Shown in pieces: positions 14,175 to 25,250 of a DNA stretch of 64,000 nt. The stretch comes from Polydactylus sextarius (Eukaryota > Chordata > Actinopteri > Polynemidae), in contig CM028907.1 of assembly GCA_016801845.1 (NCBI GenBank), positions 19,800,598 to 19,864,597 on the forward strand, read 5' to 3'. The notes beneath the pieces were generated by a model. The model made no database searches. It saw only the letters and a program-made list of their open reading frames with translations, and was not told the origin of the DNA. Both the position numbers and the translations under genes were made by a program. Numbering within the stretch: position 1 is the first letter of the stretch; the number at the start of each line of letters is the position of its first letter.

Positions 14175-14205
<31 letters not shown>
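14175..14205. repeat. (ATT)n microsatellite
   Basis: About ten tandem ATT units in A/T-rich spacer between fbxo8 and cep44. Confidence 0.85.
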
Positions 14206-14207
<2 letters not shown>

Positions 14208-14725
14208 ATTCATTAGTTAATTATGAAGTGCACGAGTCTGTATGAATAAAATGTGTCGAAAAAATTACTTGAGTTATAACTTACAAAACTGGATGTGTAA
14301 TTAAATTAAGGACCCTAATATGAAAATAACTCTTCAGGTGAGGACTGGTGGCTGAGGGTCAAAATTACATTTGTGGAAATAAACAGTCACCAAGTGTGGA
14401 AAAGTAAGATGAGAGAGGTGAAAAAGAGATGAAATGAAGACAAATAATTAAAATGGTGTAAAAGCTACAAAGTTTTAAGGTTGGCACAGAGAGAGAACTG
14501 CGTTGTAGGTGTACTACATACAGATTACTATAATATAAAATATCTATGTAATTACTACAGTTCATAGACATATGAGGTTATAAAGCAGAAAGTGTAGTAG
14601 TTACTTGTAAATTTTTTGTGTGTTTTTTATTTATTTTTTATTCTGTTTTATTTTATACGGTCTATATTTTCATCTTTTGGGATTTTGCGGATGTCGAGTA
14701 ACTGCTGATTACTTCAGAGTACAGA

Positions 14726-14740
14726 CCAGCAGGTGGCGGT
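14726..14740 (+). promoter_or_regulatory. CTCF-like motif upstream of cep44
   Basis: CCAGCAGGTGGCGGT matches the core of the CTCF consensus well. The adjoining downstream sequence with an AACAAGAAGAAGAA stretch resembles a repeat frequently seen in fish genomes, so the motif may have arrived with that repeat. Confidence 0.4.
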
Positions 14741-14795
14741 AGTCTTCATAGACCAGTTGTCAACTTCTCTAAAACAACAAGAAGAAGAAAACGAG

Positions 14796-15070
14796 CCAAT
14801 CTGCGTCCTGCAGCTGATCACCCGGCAGAAATAAACAAGCTACATTAAGAACAGCAGAACTTAGTGGCTATAAAACTATAAAACTCTTTATAAAGAAAAC
14901 AAGTCAACGTTTTCGTGTTTTCCAGGACAGAGGGGTGTGTAACAGTTTTTTTCACCAGTTGTAAAGTCGGTGAAAATATAGCTATTATTAGCAAAGGCTA
15001 ATATTTAGACACGTAACTAATGGCAACGACTGTTTAGCTCGGAGCTTGTCTGTCTTGCTTACAGTTGAAG
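14796..15070 (+). promoter_or_regulatory. cep44: cep44 proximal promoter and 5' UTR (candidate)
   Basis: A CCAAT box at 14796-14800 lies 270 bp before the cep44 start codon. No TATA box stands out. The exact transcription start cannot be placed. Confidence 0.35.
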
Positions 15071-18000
15071 ATGTTGTCTACCGGAGATGTCCAAGGTGGT
15101 CTTCGTAAACTGGAAACTCTCCTGCGGGCGATTAAGTACCCGGGGCAAGTCGACTACAATAGGTAGGTCATTAAACCTGATAGTGACACATACGGACGGA
15201 AAATTAGTCTTAGCAATCCATCGTACGGTGCTAGAAACTACAAGTTAACATTTAGCTAACGTATGATGACTTTACCAGGGTAATTAGATACGTTGTACGT
15301 TGTACGTTGATGTAATACGTCTGCAGACAGCAGCATTGTTTTAAAGCAGGTGGGTTGTGGTGACAGTCAATCTGGAGGTTTCCTGTACAATATGAAGCAC
15401 AACGTGTGTGTTTCAGGAATGATTCAACCACTGAAGCTACTGCTCGTCACCGTCTGTCAGGTGAAGTTTATGGACTTTTCATGAGTGTTCACCACAATAG
15501 ATGAATGAGCTCCTGTCACAGTAACTCTATTCAAATTCACATTCATTCAACATGTTCCACAGTGGGGCCATTTCACAGAATAAAGAACAGAGCGCAAGAC
15601 ATATGAAACATTTGATGTCAAATATAGTAGGAATAACATATTTTCAGTGTCCAGTGTAAAGCAAAAGAAAATTATTCTCCTTCCCTCAACCACATCAACT
15701 GGCTCCACGGCGCATCATAGCACTGATCTGGTCTTCTTAATCAGTTAGTCCAGTCTCTTCCTGTCAGCTGTGGAGATGCTGGGTCCTACTACAGCCTTGC
15801 TGATACAGAGCTGTGGTGTCATCAGACCAGTCCAGTCTCTAATGTGGTTTTCTATGCTTGTAAGGATGCAAACTGACCATCTTTTTTTAGAGTAAGCCCT
15901 TATGTTCAGGGCCCTGTTTTTCCAAGCCAAGCTGAAATAGAACTGACAGTACTTTATTCACTTTTTGTTTTATACTTACACTAATTTGGCCCCTACTCTA
16001 GGATTAGGGGAAACTAATTGTACCTTTTTGAACATGTGGAAGTCAAATAAGGGCCTTGTATGACTTTGTGTGGAATAACTACTGTAATGTGTCTTTTCAG
16101 CCACAAGGTATTGCTATTGTCTCATTGTAATGAAAAGAACAGCGTTGCATAATACTCCAGCTTTGTCTTCATTCACAGTGAAAAAGTGAAATTTAATTTC
16201 CAAAGGAATTTTTTTGATTTTCTCGCTGCATTCAAAGTTATTGTTTATTTGTCTGTCAATATTTTTTGCATACCTGTGTAGAAAGAGCCCAAATTCATCC
16301 AAAACCAAAACCACAAACAGCAATTTCAAGTCAGTTCAGTTTTTAACCAGATGACAAAATACATTTATCTCAAAGCAGTGGTCAGTAGTCTGAGATCATT
16401 AAGTTGGTTAGATCAGTTGATAATATCATGATACAAATATCTGAATATTTCATCATGAAATCATCCTGTTTTCATCCTTAAATTTCCATATTTTCCACAT
16501 ATTTACATTTTATAAAATGTAATACATCCCAGTCTGAGTCCCAAAAAGTTTCTATTCACTTCATTTTTTAGTTATTAATATTTATTATTTTCCAGTACAG
16601 GTGTACTACCCTATAAAGACAACGTGAAAAAGCAATGCAGCAGTTCAGTCGCTGCTGTCCCTCTCTGCACAAACACATTTGTATGTGAACTTGACTTTAA
16701 CTCTCCTATGAGCGAGCAGTGTAAATGTGTGAATTTATACCAGACTCTTTGTTGTGTCAGCTGCAATTGTTCACCCAGACTTGCACATGATTATTTGTTT
16801 CTCCACCAGTCTTTCCAAAGGAGATCCCTCAGCTTTTCTACCAATATTGAGCTTCACCTTCACCTCCTTCTCCCCGCCTTTTGCTGAGCAACTAATGGCG
16901 ATTGGATTGGAACTGACTGGCAAAACTGACCTCAGATTTACTGATACTCTTTATAAGGTACAGTAACACATATACACACACACATAAGCTCTGTGTTTTC
17001 ACAGGTACATTAAAACTACCGTGTGCTCACACAAAGCTCAGTGACATTCATCCCAAAAGGGTACTGTGGATTTTTACTTTCCATTAACTTCAATAATTAC
17101 TTGCATATTCTTCGCTTGTGAGTATGTGTATTTTGTGTGCCCAGGTATTACGAGATATCTTCCACTATAAGCCTGTACTGACAAAGCAGCAGTTTCTCCA
17201 GTGGGGTTTCTCTCAAAGGAAGATCTCTGTCCTCTGTGACATCATTAACTTGGTCCTACAGAAACACAACCAACTGAAGAAGGTAAAGATCCTTCGAAGG
17301 GTTTAGTTTTCTTTACTTTGGTATTTTAATGTGTATTAAATCCAGTTTATTTAATCTAATAATTATATAATTGACCTGATGTAAGTAATAATCACATCAG
17401 TCAATATGCAAAGCCCCAGTAATGAGCATATTGAGGGCTTACCTCATCTAAACCAGTATTTTGGTTTAGTCTCTTTCTCTTTCTGCTTCCATTTGTTAAA
17501 TGAACTAAATCCAACAATTTCACATGGCAATTAAAGCAAAGTGAGGACCGGAGGCAGTGCTAGCTCAACCACACAGTTAATTAGACGGCACTGTGGGAAA
17601 GAACTGGCCTCTCAGGTAAAACCTGAGAGGCCAGTTTATGTGTTTATGATGTTTATGATTTAGTTCATGTGAGGCCAACATGTTCATCTTGACTGACAAG
17701 GAAACATTTAGTGAACTGTCTGCTGTAAGTCTTAACAGTTGTATAATGTCAATGTTTTTAATAAATCGTGTGACATGACATTAGTGGAGTTTAGCAGAAT
17801 CAGTTTTGTACATTTTGTTAAGTGGCCACTTGAATTGTGTTTATGTGTGTTGCTGTAGCCCAGAGTCAGATGTCCGACCTCACACAAGGAGAGTAAACGA
17901 GAAGCTCATTCTTCCTTGGCTGATGCTGAAACTGTAAGTATAGTGTAAAATACCAAATCATCACCGAAGGCACAAAGCACTGTATAATATTGTGCACCAG

Positions 18001-21000
18001 ATAACACTAAGTGGTGTACAGCTGTGGCTCTTAACATCTATTTAGCATATGACCTTTAAAGTGGAGCAGAGCTCACAACATCACTGAAAGGCACAGTGGT
18101 AAACAGTGTGGAACTGAATTATAATGTACTCTCAATTACCAACACGATTTCAAGAACAGAAAAAATGAGTCTGAAAAAATACGGGTATCGAGCTAACGAG
18201 CAAAGATCACGTAAATAATCTTTTTATACATGTATACATTCAAGCTCCATAGGACTAACAACAGCGGAGAGAGAAAGCACAGAGTTCATAACATGCAGTA
18301 GAGTTATAGAAATGCATGGAGAGTGAGAAAAAGATAGAGATGAAAAGGGAAGGACAGAGAGAAGGTGCACAATGCAACCTGGGACTCCTCCGCCCCGCCC
18401 AACTCCTAGCAAGTCCTAGTAACTAGCTACTGTGAGCAGGTGTTGTTGATGTACTAGAGTCCATTAAGGACTTAAATGATGTAACATAAAGATGCGGTGG
18501 CAGTAGTCGGTGCTGGATGTGATGAGTCATCGTTCATGATCGCTGTTTTAGGTGGAGGAAGGCAGTTGAGGTGATGAAATTACAAAAACCAGAACAGAAT
18601 TTTAGATTTTTTTTTTCAGTTTCATTAAAAAGGCAAAACTGAACACTGAAAAATCACATTGTTCAACACTGTATTATTCAGTCATATGTTAGGTACAACC
18701 AGAAAGGAGAAAGTAGATGAGTACAACTAGCTTACATATGAATACATATGTATTATAATACATTTCATAATACATATGAAAACAACTAGAGTAATAGATA
18801 TTTGAAGGGGACTTCACTGTTGCAAATTAAGGACTACACCTTCTAATCAGCCCACATAGTGTACACAGGATTAAATTAGTCTTAGGTTTAGGTTTATAAT
18901 AGTAAAATGCAAGACATGAGTTGCAGATCTATCAGGGCATAATACTCTATACTTAACATCAGATTTAAAAACAGAAAGAACAGAGTCTGGAGACTGACTT
19001 TTCAATTGCTAAATGAGACAGGGCATTTAGTGATCAAAAAGGAAATGACTGGTTACACAAAAGAAAATGATAATGAAGAAATTGACTGAGTTATACAAAT
19101 GGCATATTTAGAGCTATTCCAGGAAAAGAAAGAAAGAAAGAAAAAAAAAAAAAACAGCAGAGCTCAGAATTTAATAACAGCAGCACAAAAAATCATGGAC
19201 AATCAAGGACACTTCATCAAATTATAGAAGCAAAGGGAAAAAAAAGTAGATGAAATATTAGGAAATGAAGTGGAAAAGATGAGGAGAATTCTGGAATTAT
19301 GAAGGAGGCTTAAAGCAACATACATATTAGCCAGCTGTTTAATCCAGTTCATAAAATTGTAGCTCCTATACTCAGCACATTAGTATTCAAACCAAGTGAG
19401 ATGGAAAACATAACCTTCTACGAGAGACTATGTTCTGAGTAAACGTCTCTGGGTGGATAGATTGTAAAAAAAAAAAAAAAAAAATGTTTAAAATTCACCA
19501 GATCCACCAGCAATAATGGAAGAGCAGACAGCCTCTCAATTCAAATGATGAAGCAATTAATTTAATTAATAATTTAAAATCTTATAATAGCTCAAATAAG
19601 AGATGGTTTCCTTTCTGGATGTTACAGAATCTAATTCCACTGATGTTAATATAATATCCCCCCCACCCGCACGGAAGCAGGCCATTACTACAGTATTATT
19701 ACCGTGATCCTGTAAGCACAGAACAAGCAAAGAGCCCAACATTAATAGTGATTTTAACATACTGCTCAGAAAAAGTTGGTTTCAGTGAAGATTCAGTAAA
19801 CTGCATAAAAATCAGCGGGAAGAATAAAAACAGGACTGTTCGGAAATGGTTTGAAGGTGGAGAGATCAATATGTGGAGGCTGTTGTCTGTCTCCCATCCT
19901 CTCTGTGGTTTTCACTGAGCCTTTGGTTTGGCAATATGACAAAATGAAGATATTAAGGTGATGGAGGTGAGAGCCACAGAGCATGAAATTGGTCTCTTCG
20001 CGCTTGATAATCCTGATCTAGTTAAAACAGGTGAATCATTGTCTCCCGACATTAATAAAGTTGTTAGACTCTAACGCAAACAATCCAACAAACATATGAT
20101 GTCAGATGGGATTGAAAAACAATCAAACACTGTGGACTAACCACTAGAAATAAATGATTCAAAAAGATGTAGAGATTGTCAGCACTAAGACCAGACCTTA
20201 GCTCAACAATGGAAATGATTGAGATGAATCCTGTTACTGGTCATGTTCCTGTCTGTGGTGGGAAAACAAGATAGAACTCTACCAGACCTTAAGAATATTA
20301 TTAATTATATATAATTACTAATTATTATAATTGTGTTGGGGTCCAGTCATTACAAGATGGAGAGACATGTGATTAAATGTAGGACAATACCAGGTACTTA
20401 AGAAATCTTAGAGATCTTGTATTCACTGGTTGTGGATACTTCATGGTTGCTTTTATGCTGTGGAACCTTATATGACATATTGATTTGTGTGTGTGTGTTT
20501 TCAAATCCTGTCCAATCACTTAAATGTACCACAGATGGACTTTAGTAGAATTATCTCAAAGGTGATCAAGAGACAACAGGTATCGTAGTAAAGTGTCTGA
20601 GTATTTAGTCAATATGATGTTTCCGTTTTTACTTTTTAATACATTTGCAAAAAAAAATCTGTTTCGGCTTCGTCATTATGTGAACTGAATGTTAACTGAT
20701 TTAAATGATTTCAGGAAAACAACATATGAACATCTGATAGATGGTAGGAGGGAAACCTCCTGATGATGATTTAACAGAGAAAGATACTGATCCAAAACTA
20801 GTAAATAATAATAAACCGTTGTGTTTTTATCTGTTTCAGGTGTCCCAGAAGCCTTTTGTTGTCAACCACAGAGAAAATCCTTCCAGTTTTCCCCAAATCC
20901 CCTCCCATACAGAAGCATTTCCCTCCCATAAAGTAACCTGGGCCTCTCATCATGAAGTGCACTCCTGCAGTTCTTCTGAAAATGAGATCACAGAGCTGAC

Positions 21001-23356
21001 AGATGAGGAGGAGGAGGACAAGGACAAGGAAAATGTGCTTCTAGTAAACGCTCTTAAATCACAAAACATTATTTAAACTAAGTGAAATCTTAAAATGCAT
21101 CACCATTTTAGTCTTTGAGTGCTTCCTAGCATCTCTAATATATATTGTTGATGTGGAGTAATAATGGTTTGTGCTCTGCTCTCTATTGAAACCTCTAGGG
21201 CCACCCTGGATCTTCCACAGGGGACTGAACACACAGGCTAACATTACATGTAATTTAACTGCCTTTTCTGCCTTTCAGCCATCAAAGTTGGAGGGAAGGC
21301 TCTCAGCAATCGAAGCTCAACTAGAGACTCTTCTGTCAGGACTAGACCGGATAAGGATCCTGGAGAAACGCCTGGAGGAATCTGAGAGATGGAGAAACAC
21401 AGACCAGGTTGATCAGACAATATCTACAACTTTAATTTAATTTAATTCTTTATACTTTTCCTTAAGTTGACAGACAGATACAGCATGTGTTAAATGAATG
21501 AACATTATTCCAGAATGAAGGACAAGTCATCACCATATGCAGAGAGAGCTGGGAAAATCTGATGAGCAGAGTCCTTTTGTTGGAAACTAAACTGGAATTA
21601 AGCAACATACAGGTAGGACACCTGCTGTTACATTTTAATTTCATGTCCATGAAGAACGTAGTAACTGTTTGTGTCCTCTGTCAGTCCATGAGGGTTCACA
21701 CAGATCCTTGTAAGGATGTCAGGAAATTGACACCATGTTGATGGTCTTTCATGCACCATATATGAACACCATGTTAGTACTTGCCATGTAGTTCCTCCCT
21801 TTCGCTCTCAAACAGACTCACCTCTTTAATGAGTTGGAATCGTTCCACTGAGACTCTTCCCCATGTTGATATGAATGCATCACATTATTCCTGCAGATAT
21901 TGCAGTTATATCTTGATCATTTGATTGCAGCACATACACAAGTTGTGTGTTACTACACTTCAGAGTGCAAAGAAACAAGACTCTTCATTGCCTTAATGAA
22001 GCGTAATGTTGCATTGGTCTCTTTCACAGGCCCGACACAAACACTAAGAATTGACTCGGCATATTTTCATATTATAATCATATTCAGTACTGTGTAAAAG
22101 TTATAGGCACCCCCACATGTTGTGTTCTAGCAGTGCTGTAAAGAACATACATATTTATTTCTCACTTTCTTTATGCAGGTATAATAAGAAAATACGTCAA
22201 ATGTGTACAAAGTATTTAAGAACACATAAAATGTATTAATGACTCTAGATTCAGACTGTGGCCACCCCCAGATGTGTTGCCCCAGCAGTGCTTAAATATT
22301 TTGTACAAATTTCCTGCATTTTCTTATTATATCTGCATAAAGAAAGTGGGAGATAAATATATATGGTCTTTACAGCACTGCTAGAACAGAACATGTGGGT
22401 TGTCTATAACTTTTACACAGTATTGTATATTTTAATGTGCTTTTGCTTTTTCACCTCTTGTTCTTAGGTAAACACTGCACCACCACCATCAACCACCCTC
22501 CGACCATCCACTGACGTTTCAAAGGTGAGATGGAATAAAGGACTCACCTCTGTCACTATTCATAACCACTTCTATATAGTTAAGGACTTAGGATTTTGCA
22601 AAAGACAACACCATATAGGTTGAATTATTGTTTTCATTATTGTGCTGTGTTTCAAACATCTTAGGTAAAAGTTGTCTCTGACATTACATTTAAATAAGAC
22701 AGGTGTCGTATTTGGTGTGGTTAAGTTACCCAAGCTCATTCCTGCCACTTGAAATTATTATTTAAAACAAATCTTGTAGAGTTGTCAGCTGTAGATTTTA
22801 GTGTTTCATTAAATTGTGTTGCTGAAAGATTCTGTAACAAATGTTAACGAGATAGTTAATTCTTACTTCTGTTGTGATATTTACAATGTCTGAAATGTTA
22901 TGAATGGAGATTTACTACAGCATACACAGATAATTTCAAAACCTTTCTTCAATCCAAATGGCTCAAATGTTTTTTTTTGGGAGCAGGAGACATATTTTCC
23001 TCTCTGTCCTGTTTCTTTGTCCAGGGTGACCTGAAGGACAGACTAGAGAGCATCACCAACATGTAAGTTTTCACTTGTTGTTCAGTAATATTCAATACTG
23101 GAAGGAAAATAATGAAAACACAGTCTGATTCCTTTGCAAGCAATTTTCTACTGGAATATTACCACGTCCAGTTTGGCTTGATAAATGTAGCGATGACTGT
23201 CCAACCTTGAATGATTCTTGCTTTTACAAAAATGGTTGTGATAGTGCTGCCACCTTTTATATGTATGTGTGTGTGTATGTGTGTGAAATCTGTAGGCTGA
23301 AGACCACCTCCGATCTGTTGAAGAATACTGAATCTTCCACATCGCCGAGCATATAA
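15071..23356 (+). CDS. cep44: Centrosomal protein of 44 kDa, 10 coding exons
   Basis: Exons: 15071-15162, 16810-16957, 17145-17282, 17859-17933, 20840-21043, 21279-21407, 21514-21612, 22468-22524, 23025-23062, 23296-23356. Joined in frame they give 1041 nt, 346 residues plus TAA (human is 390). The N-terminal CEP44 domain spans about residues 4-126, with KGDPSAFLPILSFTFTSFSP and KTDLRFTDTLYK, then FHYKPVLTKQQFLQWGFSQ. A charged acidic run (DEEEEDKDKEN) ends near residue 217, and a coiled coil (LEGRLSAIEAQLETLL onward) covers about 220-295. In human cells CEP44 binds centriolar microtubules and supports centriole-to-centrosome conversion. The exon 5 donor (CTA|GTAAAC) is weak, and its boundary was chosen to keep phase 0 with exon 6. 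The C-terminal exons are less conserved and less certain. Confidence 0.93.
22085..22427. mobile_element. Palindromic foldback MITE-like element in cep44 intron 7
   Basis: The left arm (22085 to about 22221) and right arm (about 22290-22427) are inverted copies. Each reads TACTGTGTAAAAGTTATAG from its outer end and shares CTAGCAGTGCTGTAAAGA and CACTTTCTTTATGCAG with small differences. The arms are roughly 135 bp around a loop of about 70 bp. No transposase is present. The terminal TACTGTG..AAAAGT motif resembles Tc1/mariner-mobilised fish MITEs; that family link is inference. Confidence 0.75.
23262..23285. repeat. TG-rich tract before cep44 exon 10
   Basis: TATGTGTGTGTGTATGTGTGTG lies about 10 bp upstream of the last cep44 acceptor (AATCTGTAG), taking much of the place of a pyrimidine tract. 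Confidence 0.7.
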
Positions 23357-23625
23357 CCGAAGATAAACGATCATGCTTCAGTGCTGCTGCACGTCTCGGT
23401 TTTTCTTGGTGTTTTTAAACCTAATGAAATCTTGTTCTTTCTATTATCTACCTATCACATTTTCTACCAAGTTACCTGTGTGTTCAAGAAACTCGACAAA
23501 CTTCTGTAGGAGCCTTTAACTCATGTCTAGACAGAAATTATTGTGAGAAAGATACAATGAATGTTGAGTGATGAATGTCGTGGTTAGGAGTACAATGCAA
23601 TAGATGATTTAAACTGTGTTTGTCA

Positions 23626-23631
23626 ATTAAA
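23626..23631 (+). terminator. cep44: Candidate cep44 poly(A) signal (ATTAAA)
   Basis: ATTAAA about 270 bp after the cep44 stop. An AATAAA at 24052-24057 is an alternative. Only transcript 3' ends can decide. Confidence 0.3.
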
Positions 23632-23659
23632 TGTCATATTTCTTCTTCTTTCACCCAAT

Positions 23660-25100
23660 ATAAATCTGTCAGGCAACCTTTAAAGCTGCATATGTGCAGA
23701 ATTGAAGTGAAACTGAGTGACCATTTTATAAACATTTCTCCATTTATGTCATAGATTAAACCTGGCTCCTGTCATTCTTTTAAACATTAAAAAAAGCCTC
23801 AGTCCTGTCTAGCCTGGAGAATAATAGATTGGATTTTTAAAGAGGCTGAGTTGTTTGATAACTCTGAGCTGCTATTGGCTACTTCCTGTGCATTGTGCTG
23901 GAAAGTACAGTTGTTACCATGTTGGCAGGTTCCTTTCATCTGGGCTTTTCTTATCTTCTCTACAGTCAATCTCTTACATTGAAGGAACAGGTTGGCAGAA
24001 ATGAATGAATCTTTTTCAATAACCATGAAAGCATGAACATAAAAATCTCTGAATAAATTCTGGCATCTATGTGTGCAGATAATTTTGATTTTATTTGCCA
24101 ACCTTTTGAGATATCTAACTGAATGTTTTGTCCCCTTTCCATCAAGCTCACAGCACCTGAGAAATTACATTTAGAAATAAAAAAGCTGGCACCGAAAGTT
24201 TTATATGGCTGTAACTGCTATTATACACTAACACCATATCAAATGACTCTGTGAAAGGTATTAGATACAGCTTAGCAGCAGAGCTTAGAGATTAGATTTC
24301 ATCAGGCATTGTCAAAAATAGCTTCCATCGTTTGTGGGGAAAATTAGAGAGACTGATTCAAATATCTTACTAAGTGTAGCTCTGGAGGAATGCCATCTGT
24401 GTAAGACTTAACATTGAAACAATCTATATCCAAAATTGATAGACTATAATATTCAATATATTGGCCAGGCTCCTCTGAGGCTTAAACCTCCCTGAGATGA
24501 CAAAATGTCAGAACAAAAATACTGCTAATTATGTTATATTCAGTTTCATGTAATGTAATGGCGTATGGTTTCTTCAGATAATCTCATCCCAGGTCATTTA
24601 GTTAGTGGTCTGAGTTTCCCTCTTACACTGGTATGTTGAACTTTAAATGCATTCATGTACAAACTCACATAACAGATTATGAGTAAACCTCACATCTGGA
24701 TGTATCAGTACAATTTAACTTCAGTAGTAATTTCAGATGAAATGACCCTTTCAATAATCTTCACGATGACCCCAGGACCCCCAACACAAAACTAATCAAA
24801 TTATTTTCTGCTTTGTTTGCAAAATCTTCTGATTTATCTAGAATTCATCATTTATATTTCTAGACAATCAAATCACATCTGTGTATAATGTCAGATGAAT
24901 AGTTTGTTGTTGTTGCCAAACATAGTTTATAACATGTATGAAGTTAAATAAGCTCCTCAGGAGATGTGACGTGTACCATATTGCTTGATTTGTAGGAGGT
25001 TGTCATGGTTACTGTGCTACGTTCATAACACATTAAAAAACCTGTCGCCGAAGTGAAGAAGTGCTTTTGGGAGCATCTGAACAGTCAAAGTACACTGAAG
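23660..25100. other. Spacer between cep44 and dctd
   Basis: A/T-rich DNA with no recognisable exon. Several reading frames of up to about 100 codons occur on the minus strand but show no family motif or splice context. Confidence 0.6.
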
Positions 25101-25119
25101 TTCCCACGCTCTGAAAGTG

Positions 25120-25250
25120 ACACTGAATGTTACAGGCGCGAGCGCGGGAAGTTACTTCCTACTTCGTGGTGACGTCACGCATTTGATTGCCGCGGCAGAA
25201 GCTCAGTCCGGAGCAGAGCAGAGAAACGTGTTTGTTAAAAACAAAGAAGT
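25120..25250 (+). promoter_or_regulatory. dctd: dctd promoter with CRE palindrome
   Basis: A short GC-rich, CpG-containing segment (GCGCGAGCGCGGGAAG) precedes the dctd start codon. It holds an ETS-like ACTTCCT and a perfect CRE, TGACGTCA, at 25170-25177, 73 bp upstream of the ATG. The layout is typical of a TATA-less housekeeping promoter. Inferred from motifs. Confidence 0.5.

Noticed and set aside
23799..24101. 100-codon minus-strand frame with a C-x(5)-C-x(3)-H-like pattern (CQHGNNCTFQH)
   Set aside because: It looks faintly like a CCCH zinc finger, but there is only one partial pattern, no neighbouring exon and no conserved flanks.
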